45,319 nt of DNA from Lentisphaerota bacterium (GTDB lineage: Bacteria > Verrucomicrobiota > Lentisphaeria > Victivallales > Victivallaceae), in contig SUWL01000013.1 of NCBI GenBank assembly GCA_015061495.1, forward strand, positions 1-45,319, in the 5' to 3' direction. The notes below the pieces were generated by a model, which was not told the origin of the DNA, made no database searches, and worked only from the letters and a program-made list of their open reading frames with translations. The position numbers were made by a program, and so were the translations under genes. Below are positions 8,745 to 16,791 of this stretch, one piece after another (position 1 is the first letter of the stretch; every line of letters starts with the position of its first letter).

Positions 8745-9098
8745 TTATTTTTTTACTCCCCAGAGGGTTTCGAGCTGATATTTTTCCCTGATCTCCGGCA
8801 GCATGAGATGGACGATGACATCGTTGAAATCAAGCAGAATCCATCCGCCAGCATTGCCGCCATCCCCCGAGAGCAGACGGGTCTGGTAAACTTCCCGTAC
8901 CTGACGTTCAATGTGATTGGCGAGAGCCTGCAGATGCGGCTCGGAATTGGCGGTAGCAACGACAAAAAAATCTGCCACACCGGAGGTTTCCGGCAATTTG
9001 ATCAAAATCGGATTTTCCGCGATTTTATCTTCAGCACATTTGATACAGAAATTCGCCAGTTCTTCAGCTTTTGCGACTCTTTCGTTAGCGGTCGTCAT
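8745..9098 (-). CDS. rsfS: Ribosomal silencing factor RsfS
   Basis: A 117-residue member of the RsfS/Iojap family, which binds ribosomal protein uL14 and blocks joining of the 30S and 50S subunits, mainly under nutrient limitation. The family core is visible: the DFFVVATANSEPHLQALA segment, then GGWILLDFNDVIVHLM and the C-terminal LETLWG. Length is typical. A good Shine-Dalgarno (GGAAAGGA) precedes the ATG. It lies 28 bases downstream of nadD, the classic nadD-rsfS arrangement in many bacteria, which supports both calls. Confidence 0.95.
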   Translation of the reverse strand: MTTANERVAKAEELANFCIKCAEDKIAENPILIKLPETSGVADFFVVATANSEPHLQALANHIERQVREVYQTRLLSGDGGNAGGWILLDFNDVIVHLMLPEIREKYQLETLWGVKK

Positions 9099-9126
9099 AA
9101 TATTCCTTTCCAGTGATCTGTTTCAA

Positions 9127-9747
9127 TTATTCATACAAATGATGTTCGCAAATATAGTCGGCAACTTGCGTAGGTAAATTTACCTCCTGCATAATATTAC
9201 CCCGGAATTGATTTTTTTCCATTGTTTTTTTTACTTCTGTCGAAGATATTTCAAAAAAAGTTCCGGAAATGAGAGACGCCAGCAGTTTTTCTGCAGTTTT
9301 TTTATCCCAGAAGCGAAGCAGTTTTTCTTTTGTGACCTCTGCTCCTGAACGCGGATAGGTGATCAGTTGAACTTTTTTGACAAGTTTTTCCGCTTCGTGC
9401 CAAGTGTGCAATGTAAGCAAACTGTCTGCACCGATGAGCAATTGGTATTTTTCCCCGCATTCAGCTTCCAGCGCGGCAAGAACATCGATCGTGTACGATG
9501 GAGATATGGCAAGACGGTTTTCAAAATCCGATACGGTCATATCCGCTTCATTTTCGATCAGCAGTTTTACCATATTCATCCGGTGGTGAAACGGGGCTCT
9601 GGATGCGTGGAGCTTGTGAGGCGGTTCGGCTGCAGGAAACCAGTCCACTTGAGAACACCGTCCCGATGCCAGTGCCGCCCTGGCGATCCCCAGATGACCG
9701 TAATGCGGGGGATCGAAACTCCCGCCGAAAAATGCTTTCATTGTCAT
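9127..9747 (-). CDS. nadD: Nicotinate-nucleotide adenylyltransferase
   Basis: A 206-residue enzyme that joins nicotinate mononucleotide and ATP to deamido-NAD in NAD biosynthesis. The nucleotidyltransferase signature GGSFDPPHYGH is at residues 7-17, and the second family motif ISSTEVKK is near the C-terminus. The frame extends 20 codons further upstream, but I place the start at the ATG at 9747 because AAGGGA lies ~6 bases before it and the length then matches the family. The ATG two codons later (9741) is an alternative. First gene of nadD-rsfS-unknown. Confidence 0.93.
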   Translation of the reverse strand: MTMKAFFGGSFDPPHYGHLGIARAALASGRCSQVDWFPAAEPPHKLHASRAPFHHRMNMVKLLIENEADMTVSDFENRLAISPSYTIDVLAALEAECGEKYQLLIGADSLLTLHTWHEAEKLVKKVQLITYPRSGAEVTKEKLLRFWDKKTAEKLLASLISGTFFEISSTEVKKTMEKNQFRGNIMQEVNLPTQVADYICEHHLYE

Positions 9748-9779
9748 TGATTGTCCCTTTTTCGTTGGTTTTTTACTAT

Positions 9780-9807
9780 AAAATAGTGTTTTTTTTTCAA
9801 AAATCAA
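9780..9807 (-). promoter_or_regulatory. Probable promoter of nadD
   Basis: Minus strand TTGATT (9802-9807) and TATTTT (9780-9785) with a 16-bp spacer. It is weaker than the other promoters here. Its -35 lies 9 bp from the -35 of the rightward promoter at 9817. Confidence 0.35.
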
Positions 9808-9816
9808 CAGTTGAGA

Positions 9817-9845
9817 TTGAACTTTTCACAAGGAAATGATATCTT
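9817..9845 (+). promoter_or_regulatory. Promoter of the lipoprotein-yicC operon
   Basis: TTGAAC (9817-9822), a 17-bp spacer and TATCTT (9840-9845), about 50 bases before the ATG at 9895. Confidence 0.45.
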
Positions 9846-9894
9846 TATATAAATGACAAGTGAAAAATGAATTTTTTATATCAGGAGACAACAT

Positions 9895-10779
9895 ATGTCT
9901 GGAAAACTTTTTTGCGCATTATTGACCGCGATCGTGATTGCCGGATGCAGTTCCGATATCTATTATCACAATCGAGCCGCTGACCGTGCCAGAAAATTTT
10001 TGCTCGCCGGTAACAATAAATTGAATAAAGATGACCGGTTGAGTGTTGACGAGATGAATTTTATCCGATACAATGCCCCGGTTCTGCTTTTCAATGACCT
10101 GCTTGGGGATAAGAGCCGGAAAAAACGGATCGAAGCGCTGGAGTCGGATTTTGACCAAATTTGTGTGACCTGGCTGATCCCCGGACGTGACAAGGCTTAC
10201 ATGGTGTACGGGGTGTCCGGCGCGCGGATGGATCATTGGTCTCCGGAGCGGGTGATCGTGAAAAAACTCGTAAAAACAGAAATTGCCGATATGCTGGGGG
10301 CTGTCGGAGCGGCAAGGGAATATGCTGCAAGAAATTATTTTGAGGAGATGACTCCGGAGGATATGAATATCATCCGTTATACCTTGCCGACATTGCGCAG
10401 AACTGCATTCGAGGTCAATTTCGATCCGGATGGAAAGATTGAAGAAGAGGATTATTTGAAAGCCAAAGAGGAGGCTGCTGTAAAGATTCAGTATACTTTG
10501 CAATGGCGGGTCGGGGCGCGTAATTTCGTTTTTACCGGTTATTCTGAACCGCAGCTGGTAAATTGGAGCATTTGTTTTTCAGGCGTAGTGAGTGATGATG
10601 AGCTGCAGCAGGTTACTCATGCGGTGGTGGCTGAACCGGCGGATTTCCTTAAACCGTTCCCGGAAAAAGAACTTCAGATCACCCGGGAAATACTGGCTGA
10701 AGCAGCGAAAACAAAAGATGGTGATGCCGTTGTAAATGACAACATTCCGGATCCCGCTGTCAGAGAAGGAGGATATTGA
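9895..10779 (+). CDS. Lipoprotein with an internally duplicated domain
   Basis: A 294-residue protein with a lipoprotein signal peptide: basic start, hydrophobic core and lipobox IAGC with the modified cysteine at residue 18. The mature part is made of two related halves. VDEMNFIRYNAPVL (51-64) aligns with PEDMNIIRYTLPTL (154-167). A second block around TWLIPGRDKAYMVYGVSGAR...W115 aligns with QWRVGARNFVFTGYSEPQ...W224. No family is recognised. AGGAGA precedes the ATG. It ends one base before yicC, so the two are translationally coupled and it heads an operon through 14210. An envelope role is inferred from the lipobox only. Confidence 0.85.
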   Translation: MSGKLFCALLTAIVIAGCSSDIYYHNRAADRARKFLLAGNNKLNKDDRLSVDEMNFIRYNAPVLLFNDLLGDKSRKKRIEALESDFDQICVTWLIPGRDKAYMVYGVSGARMDHWSPERVIVKKLVKTEIADMLGAVGAAREYAARNYFEEMTPEDMNIIRYTLPTLRRTAFEVNFDPDGKIEEEDYLKAKEEAAVKIQYTLQWRVGARNFVFTGYSEPQLVNWSICFSGVVSDDELQQVTHAVVAEPADFLKPFPEKELQITREILAEAAKTKDGDAVVNDNIPDPAVREGGY

Positions 10780-10780
10780 T

Positions 10781-11662
10781 ATGCTTTTGAGTATGACCGG
10801 TTTTGGTAGAGGGGAAACGCTTTGTTCTGACGGCAGAAAGTTGACCATTCAGATATCTTCGGTGAACCGCAAACAGTTGGAGATCCGCTTCTCTCTGCCT
10901 CCGGACATGAGTGCATTGGAGATTCCCGGGCGCAAACTGGTCGCAGGAGAAATATCCCGCGGTGCGGTTCAGGTGCGTTGTTCTGTTACTGCAGACAGCA
11001 GCAGCGGCTGTAATGCAGAGGTGAATTGCGCATTGCTGGATAAGCTTATCCGGGAGAGTCGTGCTGCCAGAGTGCGGGCAAATCTGGCACCGGAAGTTGC
11101 TGTCGAATCGCTTTTTGTTTTGCCCGGAGTTCTTGAGAACCGCAAAAGTGATGTCGAATCACCGGAATTGACTGCGGCATTTGAATCAGCTTTGACCGCC
11201 GCATTGCGTGATTATCGCAGTATGCGTACCCGGGAGGGAGAGGTGTTGAAAAATGATTTGCTTGCCCGGATCCAAAAACTTGAAAACTGGCACAGTGAAC
11301 TTGAAACCATGACCTCCGCGTATCCGGAAATGGCAAAACAACGGATCCTTGCCCGTTTGGAAAATGAGAAGCTGCCGATCCTGGCAGATGATCCGGCATT
11401 GTTGCGCGAAGTACTGTTTTATGTTGACAAAGGTGATGTCACCGAAGAAATTACCCGGCTGACCAGCCATTTTCAGCAGTTTCGCAGTTTTTTGGAATCT
11501 GCAGAACCTGCCGGACGGAATCTGGATTTCCTTGCCCAGGAAATGTTCCGGGAAATCACCACATTGGGCAACAAGGCTGCGGTAAGTGGAGCATCCCCGG
11601 TTGTGGTGGCATTCAAGGCGGAAATGGAAAAAATCCGGGAGCAGATCCAGAATATTGAATGA
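10781..11662 (+). CDS. yicC: YicC-family endoribonuclease
   Basis: A 293-residue protein beginning with the family hallmark MLLSMTGFGRGE and ending FLAQEMFREITTLGNKA...KIREQIQNIE, both highly conserved in YicC proteins. These are hexameric endoribonucleases reported to act on RNAs such as small RNAs. AAGGAGG lies 5 bases before the ATG, which fixes the start at 10781; an in-frame extension to 10736 would overlap the lipoprotein gene. In many bacteria yicC precedes gmk/rpoZ; here it is followed by cysE instead. Confidence 0.93.
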   Translation: MLLSMTGFGRGETLCSDGRKLTIQISSVNRKQLEIRFSLPPDMSALEIPGRKLVAGEISRGAVQVRCSVTADSSSGCNAEVNCALLDKLIRESRAARVRANLAPEVAVESLFVLPGVLENRKSDVESPELTAAFESALTAALRDYRSMRTREGEVLKNDLLARIQKLENWHSELETMTSAYPEMAKQRILARLENEKLPILADDPALLREVLFYVDKGDVTEEITRLTSHFQQFRSFLESAEPAGRNLDFLAQEMFREITTLGNKAAVSGASPVVVAFKAEMEKIREQIQNIE

Positions 11663-11674
11663 GGTGGACAGATT

Positions 11675-12595
11675 ATGACACGTTTGGAAAAAAAGAATGC
11701 CATTGAGGGTATTCATCAGGATTTAATGGTAAGTTATGCCGATGGATTCGGCGTGAACGATGCCGGTGGGGACAGTTTGCCGCGGCGCAGTGAAGTTATT
11801 TCGATAACGGAAAAACTTTTGGAACTTATTTTTCCCGGTTTTGACCGGGCGGGAACCTATCCTTCGGCGTTGGTATTGCTGGGAGATTGCGTGCGGGAAC
11901 TATCTGACCAGATTTCCCGGGCGATGCGGCGCGTTTCCGGAGATGATTGCAACTGTTGCGAAAATGGGTGTTCCTCCAGGTGTGATGAGTTGGCTCTGGC
12001 ATTTATGAAGCAATTGCCGGGTATCCGGGAGACTATGAAGTTGGATGTAAAAGCCGCATACAATGGTGATCCGGCAGCCAGAAATTTTGACGAGATCATT
12101 TTGAGTTATCCGGGAGTTAAAGCTGTCGCCATTCAGCGTTTGGCTCATGTGCTTTACGATCTTGAAGTTCCCTTGATCCCGCGGATGATGACTGAATATG
12201 CTCACAGTGTTACCGGGATCGATATCCATCCTGGAGCCAAAATCGGGGCAGGGGTGTTTATTGATCACGGTACCGGCGTTGTCGTCGGTGAAACCGCGGT
12301 CATCGGAGATAACGTCCGGATCTATCAGGGAGTGACTCTCGGCGCAGGCAACTTCCCCAAAAATGCCTGCGGTATGCTTATAAAGGGGTTGAAACGTCAC
12401 CCTACGGTCGGGTGCAATGTGACTATTTATTCCGGTGCATCGGTGTTGGGAGATATTACTATCGGTGACAATTCCGTTATCGGCGGCAACGTCTGGCTGA
12501 CGGAAAGTTTGCCGCCGGGAACGAAAATAACTTCTCTGCCTCCGGAAAATAAGAAAAAATTTATGGATATCAGTAACGGGAATAACAACAAATGA
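11675..12595 (+). CDS. cysE: Serine O-acetyltransferase (EpsC/CysE type)
   Basis: A 306-residue enzyme that makes O-acetylserine from serine and acetyl-CoA, the first step of cysteine biosynthesis. The C-terminal third is a left-handed beta-helix of hexapeptide repeats (IDIHPGAKIGAGVFIDHGTG, then VVGETAVIGDNVRIYQGVTLGA), with the expected catalytic histidine in DHGTG. The N-terminal helical domain carries YNGDPAARNFDEIILSYPG, typical of the long EpsC form. A cysteine-rich patch, CNCCENGCSSRC, lies at about residues 92-103 and could bind a metal. GAGGTGG precedes the start. The stop overlaps the yggS start in ATGA. Confidence 0.93.
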   Translation: MTRLEKKNAIEGIHQDLMVSYADGFGVNDAGGDSLPRRSEVISITEKLLELIFPGFDRAGTYPSALVLLGDCVRELSDQISRAMRRVSGDDCNCCENGCSSRCDELALAFMKQLPGIRETMKLDVKAAYNGDPAARNFDEIILSYPGVKAVAIQRLAHVLYDLEVPLIPRMMTEYAHSVTGIDIHPGAKIGAGVFIDHGTGVVVGETAVIGDNVRIYQGVTLGAGNFPKNACGMLIKGLKRHPTVGCNVTIYSGASVLGDITIGDNSVIGGNVWLTESLPPGTKITSLPPENKKKFMDISNGNNNK

Positions 12596-13287
12596 GCCGG
12601 GTGATCAATAATTATCTTGCCGTAAAAAGAGACGTGGAAAAGACCTGCAGTGCTTGCGGCAGAAATCCGGATGAGGTGAAGCTGCTGGTGGTCAGCAAAA
12701 CGATACCGGTTCCGGTGTTGATGGAACTTTACGATCATGGTATCCGGGAATTCGCGGAAAACCGGGAACCGGAATTGGCAATGAAATTTGATGCCATGCC
12801 CAAAGATATCATTTGGCACTTTATCGGTCCGGTGCAGTCCAACAAGATCCGTAAAGTGGTCAAACTGGCGCACTTTATTCACTCTGTCGATTCTCTCGAC
12901 CGGCTTGAGCGTTTTGAACGTATTGCCGGAGAAGAGTCGGTCAAACCGGGAATCTTTCTGGAAGTCAATGTTTCCGGAGAGGAATCCAAAGGCGGAATGA
13001 CTGCTGCAGAGCTTCCGGCTGTCGCTGCCCGTGCAATGCAATGCCGCAATTTAGACATCCGCGGTTTGATGACGATGGCTCCGTTTGAAGCCGGGATTGC
13101 AGAACTTGAGAAAGTATTCAATGGATTGCGGTTGCTGAAAGAGGAACAGGAGAATACTCTGAATTGTTGTTTCCCGGACTTGTCGATGGGAATGAGCGGA
13201 GACTTCGCGACGGCGATCCGGTGCGGCGCAACTGTTGTTCGGGTCGGCAGTAAAATTTTTGAAGGGATCGGAAGAGCTTCCCAATGA
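12592..13287 (+). CDS. yggS: YggS/PLPBP-family pyridoxal-phosphate homeostasis protein
   Basis: A 231-residue single-domain PLP-binding protein with an alanine-racemase-like barrel, thought to buffer free pyridoxal phosphate and affect amino-acid pools. The PLP lysine lies in VVSKTIP near residue 40. Family motifs EFAENR, WHFIGPVQSNK, GIFLEVNVSGEESKGG and the C-terminal LSMGMSGDFATAIRCGATVVRVGSKIF are all visible. It overlaps cysE and panE by ATGA at both ends, so translation is coupled. The pairing with cysE is reasonable because downstream sulfur amino-acid enzymes use PLP. Confidence 0.95.
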   Translation: MSRVINNYLAVKRDVEKTCSACGRNPDEVKLLVVSKTIPVPVLMELYDHGIREFAENREPELAMKFDAMPKDIIWHFIGPVQSNKIRKVVKLAHFIHSVDSLDRLERFERIAGEESVKPGIFLEVNVSGEESKGGMTAAELPAVAARAMQCRNLDIRGLMTMAPFEAGIAELEKVFNGLRLLKEEQENTLNCCFPDLSMGMSGDFATAIRCGATVVRVGSKIFEGIGRASQ

Positions 13288-14210
13288 AAAAAATCCTGTT
13301 GATCGGAGCCGGCAGTGTCGGCGGTTATTTCTGCGGACGTGCCGCATCAGCTGGTGCCGAAGTGGAAGTTGTCCTGCGCAGCGGATGTGATATTATCGCA
13401 CAAACTGGATTTCAAGTTGACAGTATCGCGGGAGATTTTCATTTTTCTCCGGCGAAGATCCTTGCTTCTGCCGCAGATGCATCGCCCGATACAGAATTGG
13501 TGGTGCTGGCAACTAAAGTGCTGCCGGAAACCGATCGGGTGGCTCTGCTTGCTCCAGTGTTGCGCAAAATGCCGGATGTGCCGGTGATGCTGATCCAGAA
13601 TGGAGTAGGTATTGAAGATGAGATCGCCGCCGCCTTTCCCAATGAGATTATCAGCGCAGTGGCATATATCGGAGCTTCCCGGATCGCGGTCAATCATATC
13701 CGTCATACCGGAGCCGGAAATTTGATTATCGGGTGTTTTGAAGGCGGTGTTTCTCCTGCAGTGAAAATGGTTGCCGATAGTTTCAATGCTTCCGGTGTTC
13801 CCTGTGTGGTGAGCGATAATATCGCATTGGAAAGATGGCGTAAACTTTTATGGAACTTGCCGTTCAATCCGGTTTCTGTCCTGGGGGGCGGGTTGAATTC
13901 TCGGGAGTTGTGTGATAATGGTGAAGTGGAACAGCTTTGTTCTGCATTGATGGATGAGGTGATCAGGACTGCCAATGCTGCCGGTGTGCCGTTGACCGGA
14001 GAGATGGCGGAAGAACAGATCGAATATACCCGTAATTTTCCGCCTTATAAAACCAGCATGCTGCAGGATTTTGAAGCCGGACGCCCGTTGGAAAGCGGTG
14101 CGATATTGGGAAATATGATAAAGATCGCTGAACGTTATCATGTGCCCGTTCCTTACTCCCGTTGCTGTGCGGTACTGCTCAATGCCCGTGACCGTAAAAA
14201 CCGGCAGTGA
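13284..14210 (+). CDS. panE: 2-dehydropantoate 2-reductase family protein
   Basis: A 308-residue protein of the ketopantoate reductase family, which reduces 2-dehydropantoate to pantoate with NADPH in pantothenate/CoA biosynthesis. The dinucleotide-binding GAGSVGGYFCG is at residues 7-17, and LIQNGVGIEDEI and RWRKLLWNLPFNPVSVL match the family. The C-terminal helical domain is complete. Several paralogous subfamilies with other substrates share this fold, so the exact substrate is not certain. Last gene of the 9895-14210 operon, coupled to yggS by ATGA. Confidence 0.85.
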   Translation: MKKILLIGAGSVGGYFCGRAASAGAEVEVVLRSGCDIIAQTGFQVDSIAGDFHFSPAKILASAADASPDTELVVLATKVLPETDRVALLAPVLRKMPDVPVMLIQNGVGIEDEIAAAFPNEIISAVAYIGASRIAVNHIRHTGAGNLIIGCFEGGVSPAVKMVADSFNASGVPCVVSDNIALERWRKLLWNLPFNPVSVLGGGLNSRELCDNGEVEQLCSALMDEVIRTANAAGVPLTGEMAEEQIEYTRNFPPYKTSMLQDFEAGRPLESGAILGNMIKIAERYHVPVPYSRCCAVLLNARDRKNRQ

Positions 14211-14225
14211 AATCAGTTTTTTTTG

Positions 14226-14256
14226 CCAAGTTGGTAAAGTTTGTGAACAAACTTGG
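14226..14256. promoter_or_regulatory. Nested inverted repeats upstream of the mannonate-gnd unit, possible operator
   Basis: AAGTTTGTGAACAAACTT (14237-14254) has perfect 8-bp arms around a 2-bp centre. An outer pair CCAAGTT (14226-14232)/AACTTGG (14250-14256) shares its right half. It ends 19 bp upstream of the -35 box and is not followed by a T-run, so a regulator site is more likely than a terminator. Confidence 0.45.
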
Positions 14257-14275
14257 AAAAAAGCTGTTTTTACGC

Positions 14276-14304
14276 TTGAAAATAACCGTTACCTATGGTA
14301 TTTT
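14276..14304 (+). promoter_or_regulatory. Promoter of the mannonate oxidoreductase-gnd unit
   Basis: TTGAAA (14276-14281), a 17-bp spacer and TATTTT (14299-14304), giving a leader of about 60 bases before the ATG at 14372. Confidence 0.5.
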
Positions 14305-14371
14305 ATCTGTTGTACACTTATTTTTCTTAAAAATAATATCAGAACAACTTGTCAAAAAAAGGAGAAAGACA

Positions 14372-15217
14372 ATGAAAGTTGACCTGAAAGACAAAGTTGC
14401 CGTCATCACCGGCGGCGGCGGTATCCTCTGCAGTGTTATGGCCAAAGCCATGGCTAAAGCCGGAGCAAAAGTTGCGATCCTCGACCTTCGTGCCGAAGCT
14501 GCCGAGCAGGTGGCTGCTGAAATCGTCGCAGAAGGAGGTCAGGCGATCGGTTTGAGTGCCAATGTGCTGGAAGTTGCCAGCTTGCAGGCTGCTGAAGCCA
14601 AAATTACCGAAACATTCGGACATTGCGATATTCTGGTCAATGGTGCCGGCGGCAACAACCCCAAAGGTACAACCAGCAAAGAGTATCTGACCAAAGAAGA
14701 TCTTGAAGCCAAAGCTGAAGGTATCACCACCTTCTTTGATCTGGATCCTGCCGGTGTCGGATTCGTTTTCAACCTCAACTTCCTCGGAACTTTGTTGCCG
14801 ACCCAGGTTTTCTGTAAACACATGGCGGCAAATAATGGCGGTAATGTTATCAATATTTCCAGCATGAATGCATTTTGCCCGCTGACCAAAATTCCGGCTT
14901 ACAGCGGTGCCAAAGCGGCTATCAGCAACTTCACCCAGTGGCTGGCGGTTCACTTCTCCAGAGTCAACATCCGGGTCAATGCGATTGCCCCGGGATTCTT
15001 CCTGACCAATCAGAACCGTACTCTTTTGACCAATCCGGACGGTTCACTTACTCCGCGCGGCAATACTATTTTGACTCATACCCCCATGGGAAAATTCGGT
15101 CAGCCCGAGGATCTCGTTGGCGCTCTGCTTTTCCTGCTGGATGATGAAGCTGCCGGTTTCATTAACGGTGTGGTGCTGCCGATCGATGGCGGATTTGCCG
15201 CATTCAGCGGAGTTTGA
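14372..15217 (+). CDS. uxuB: SDR-family D-mannonate oxidoreductase (fructuronate reductase)
   Basis: A 281-residue classical short-chain dehydrogenase. The nucleotide loop TGGGGIL begins at residue 13, NGAG is at 90-93, the catalytic Ser at ~163-164 and YSGAK at 177-181. The insertion after NGAG ([13 protein letters not shown], then a phenylalanine-rich loop) is the pattern I associate with the B. subtilis UxuB/YjmF branch, which interconverts D-fructuronate and D-mannonate. That assignment is by recalled similarity. The ATG at 14372 has AAAGGAG 7 bases upstream; the in-frame extension from 14207 runs through the promoter and is rejected. Many codons end in C, as in gnd, suggesting high expression. 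gnd follows after 43 bases with no terminator. Confidence 0.8.
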   Translation: MKVDLKDKVAVITGGGGILCSVMAKAMAKAGAKVAILDLRAEAAEQVAAEIVAEGGQAIGLSANVLEVASLQAAEAKITETFGHCDILVNGAGGNNPKGTTSKEYLTKEDLEAKAEGITTFFDLDPAGVGFVFNLNFLGTLLPTQVFCKHMAANNGGNVINISSMNAFCPLTKIPAYSGAKAAISNFTQWLAVHFSRVNIRVNAIAPGFFLTNQNRTLLTNPDGSLTPRGNTILTHTPMGKFGQPEDLVGALLFLLDDEAAGFINGVVLPIDGGFAAFSGV

Positions 15218-15260
15218 TCAGAATAACCCAACCAAACTAAATAATATAAGGAATATTATC

Positions 15261-16718
15261 ATGGATAAAAAAGCTGATATCGGTCTTATCGGTCTTGCGG
15301 TAATGGGGGAGAACCTCGTGCTTAATATGGAAAGCCACGGTTTCAGTGCCGCTGTTTTCAACCGTACCGTGGAAAAAGTCGATGCTTTCGTCAATGGACG
15401 CGGCAAAGGCAAAAATTTCATCGGCTGCCACTCTCTTGAAGAGCTGTGCAACAGCCTTAAATCTCCCCGTAAAATCATGATGATGGTCAAAGCCGGCAAA
15501 CCGGTCGATGATCTCATGGAACAGTTGATCCCGTACCTTGATAAAGGTGATATCCTGATCGATGGCGGAAACAGTCACTTCCCCGATACAATCCGCCGTA
15601 CCAAATATCTCGCTGAAAAAGGTTTGCGTTTTGTCGGTTCCGGCGTTTCCGGCGGCGAAGAAGGTGCCTTGCTCGGTCCCTCTCTGATGCCTGGCGGTGA
15701 TCCGGAAGCCTGGGCTGAAATCAAACCGATTTTCCAGGCTATCGCAGCCAAAGTCGCCGGCGGTCGTCCCTGCTGCGAATGGGTCGGAGACAATGGTGCC
15801 GGTCACTATGTCAAAATGGTCCACAATGGTATTGAATACGGTGATATGCAGATGATCTGCGAAGCCTACTGGATCATGAAAAACATTCTCGGGCTTACTG
15901 CCGAAGAACTCCATGAAGTTTTCACCGAATGGAACAAAGGCGAGCTTAACAGCTATCTGATCGAGATCACCTCCAATATTTTCAGCAAGCTCGATCCTGA
16001 AACCGGCAAACCGGTAGTGGATATCATTCTGGACACCGCCGGTCAGAAAGGTACCGGTAAATGGACCAGCCAGAGCGCACTGGATTTGGGAGCTCCCGCT
16101 CCGACAGTCGCCGAAGCTGTGTTTGCCCGTTGTCTTTCTGCGGTCAAGAGCGAGCGTGTCGCAGCTTCCAGCGTGCTGACCGGTCCCAAAGCCGCCTTTA
16201 CCGGTGACAAAAAAGCCTTTATCGAATCTGTCCGTAAAGCGCTTTATGCTTCCAAAATCTGTTCCTATGCGCAGGGGTATCAGCTGATGAAACTTGCCGC
16301 CAAAGAGTATGGCTGGAAACTTCAGTATGGCGAAATCGCTCTGATGTGGCGCGGCGGATGTATCATCCGCGCCCAGTTCCTGGAACGCATCAAAGAAGCC
16401 TTTGATAAAAATCCGGATTTGGATAACTTGCTGCTGGATGACTTCTTCCACGGTGTTATCGACAACTGTCAGGCTGCATGGCGTGAAGTTGTTGCTGCAG
16501 CTGTAACCAACGGCGTGCCGGTTCCGGCATTCAGCAGTGCCTTGGCATATTATGACGGGTATCGTTCCGCCAATCTGCCTGCTAACTTGCTTCAGGCGCA
16601 GCGCGACTACTTCGGCGCGCACACCTACGAGCGTGTTGACAAAGCCCGCGGTGAATTCTATCACACTGCATGGACGGAAACCAGCGGTACCACTGTTTCC
16701 GGCACTTACACTGCGTAA
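15261..16718 (+). CDS. gnd: 6-phosphogluconate dehydrogenase, decarboxylating
   Basis: A 485-residue enzyme that oxidatively decarboxylates 6-phosphogluconate to ribulose 5-phosphate with NADP+. The N-terminal Rossmann motif GLAVMGENL and the NRT following strand 2 indicate NADP binding. [16 protein letters not shown] and [17 protein letters not shown] carry the active-site residues, and [14 protein letters not shown] is the family signature. The C-terminal tail is complete. The ATG at 15261 (AAGGAA upstream) is chosen over the in-frame ATG at 15117, which lies inside the previous gene. It is preceded by the mannonate oxidoreductase and followed by a terminator, then the LarA-type gene. Confidence 0.97.
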   Translation: MDKKADIGLIGLAVMGENLVLNMESHGFSAAVFNRTVEKVDAFVNGRGKGKNFIGCHSLEELCNSLKSPRKIMMMVKAGKPVDDLMEQLIPYLDKGDILIDGGNSHFPDTIRRTKYLAEKGLRFVGSGVSGGEEGALLGPSLMPGGDPEAWAEIKPIFQAIAAKVAGGRPCCEWVGDNGAGHYVKMVHNGIEYGDMQMICEAYWIMKNILGLTAEELHEVFTEWNKGELNSYLIEITSNIFSKLDPETGKPVVDIILDTAGQKGTGKWTSQSALDLGAPAPTVAEAVFARCLSAVKSERVAASSVLTGPKAAFTGDKKAFIESVRKALYASKICSYAQGYQLMKLAAKEYGWKLQYGEIALMWRGGCIIRAQFLERIKEAFDKNPDLDNLLLDDFFHGVIDNCQAAWREVVAAAVTNGVPVPAFSSALAYYDGYRSANLPANLLQAQRDYFGAHTYERVDKARGEFYHTAWTETSGTTVSGTYTA

Positions 16719-16733
16719 TAAAATTCACAATGG

Positions 16734-16770
16734 CGGCGGAAACATCTGCATCGGTGTTTCCGCCGTTTTT
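16734..16770 (+). terminator. Intrinsic terminator between gnd and the LarA-type gene
   Basis: CGGCGGAAACA (16734-16744) pairs perfectly with TGTTTCCGCCG (16755-16765) around a 10-base loop, followed by TTTTT. It should reduce, perhaps not abolish, read-through into the gene at 16792, for which no separate promoter is visible. Confidence 0.8.
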
Positions 16771-16791
16771 GCAATGAGAGGATTATAGACT

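Noticed and set aside
14211..14260. Terminator after the panE-like gene
   Set aside because: The dyad is not followed by a T-run; the T-run at 14217-14224 precedes it.
14207..14371. N-terminal extension of the mannonate oxidoreductase
   Set aside because: It would cover the operator and promoter; SDR proteins begin just before the TGGGG loop, matching the ATG at 14372.
15237..16664. A 475-codon minus-strand frame across gnd
   Set aside because: The same codon-bias shadow; gnd has full family motifs and its own ribosome-binding site.
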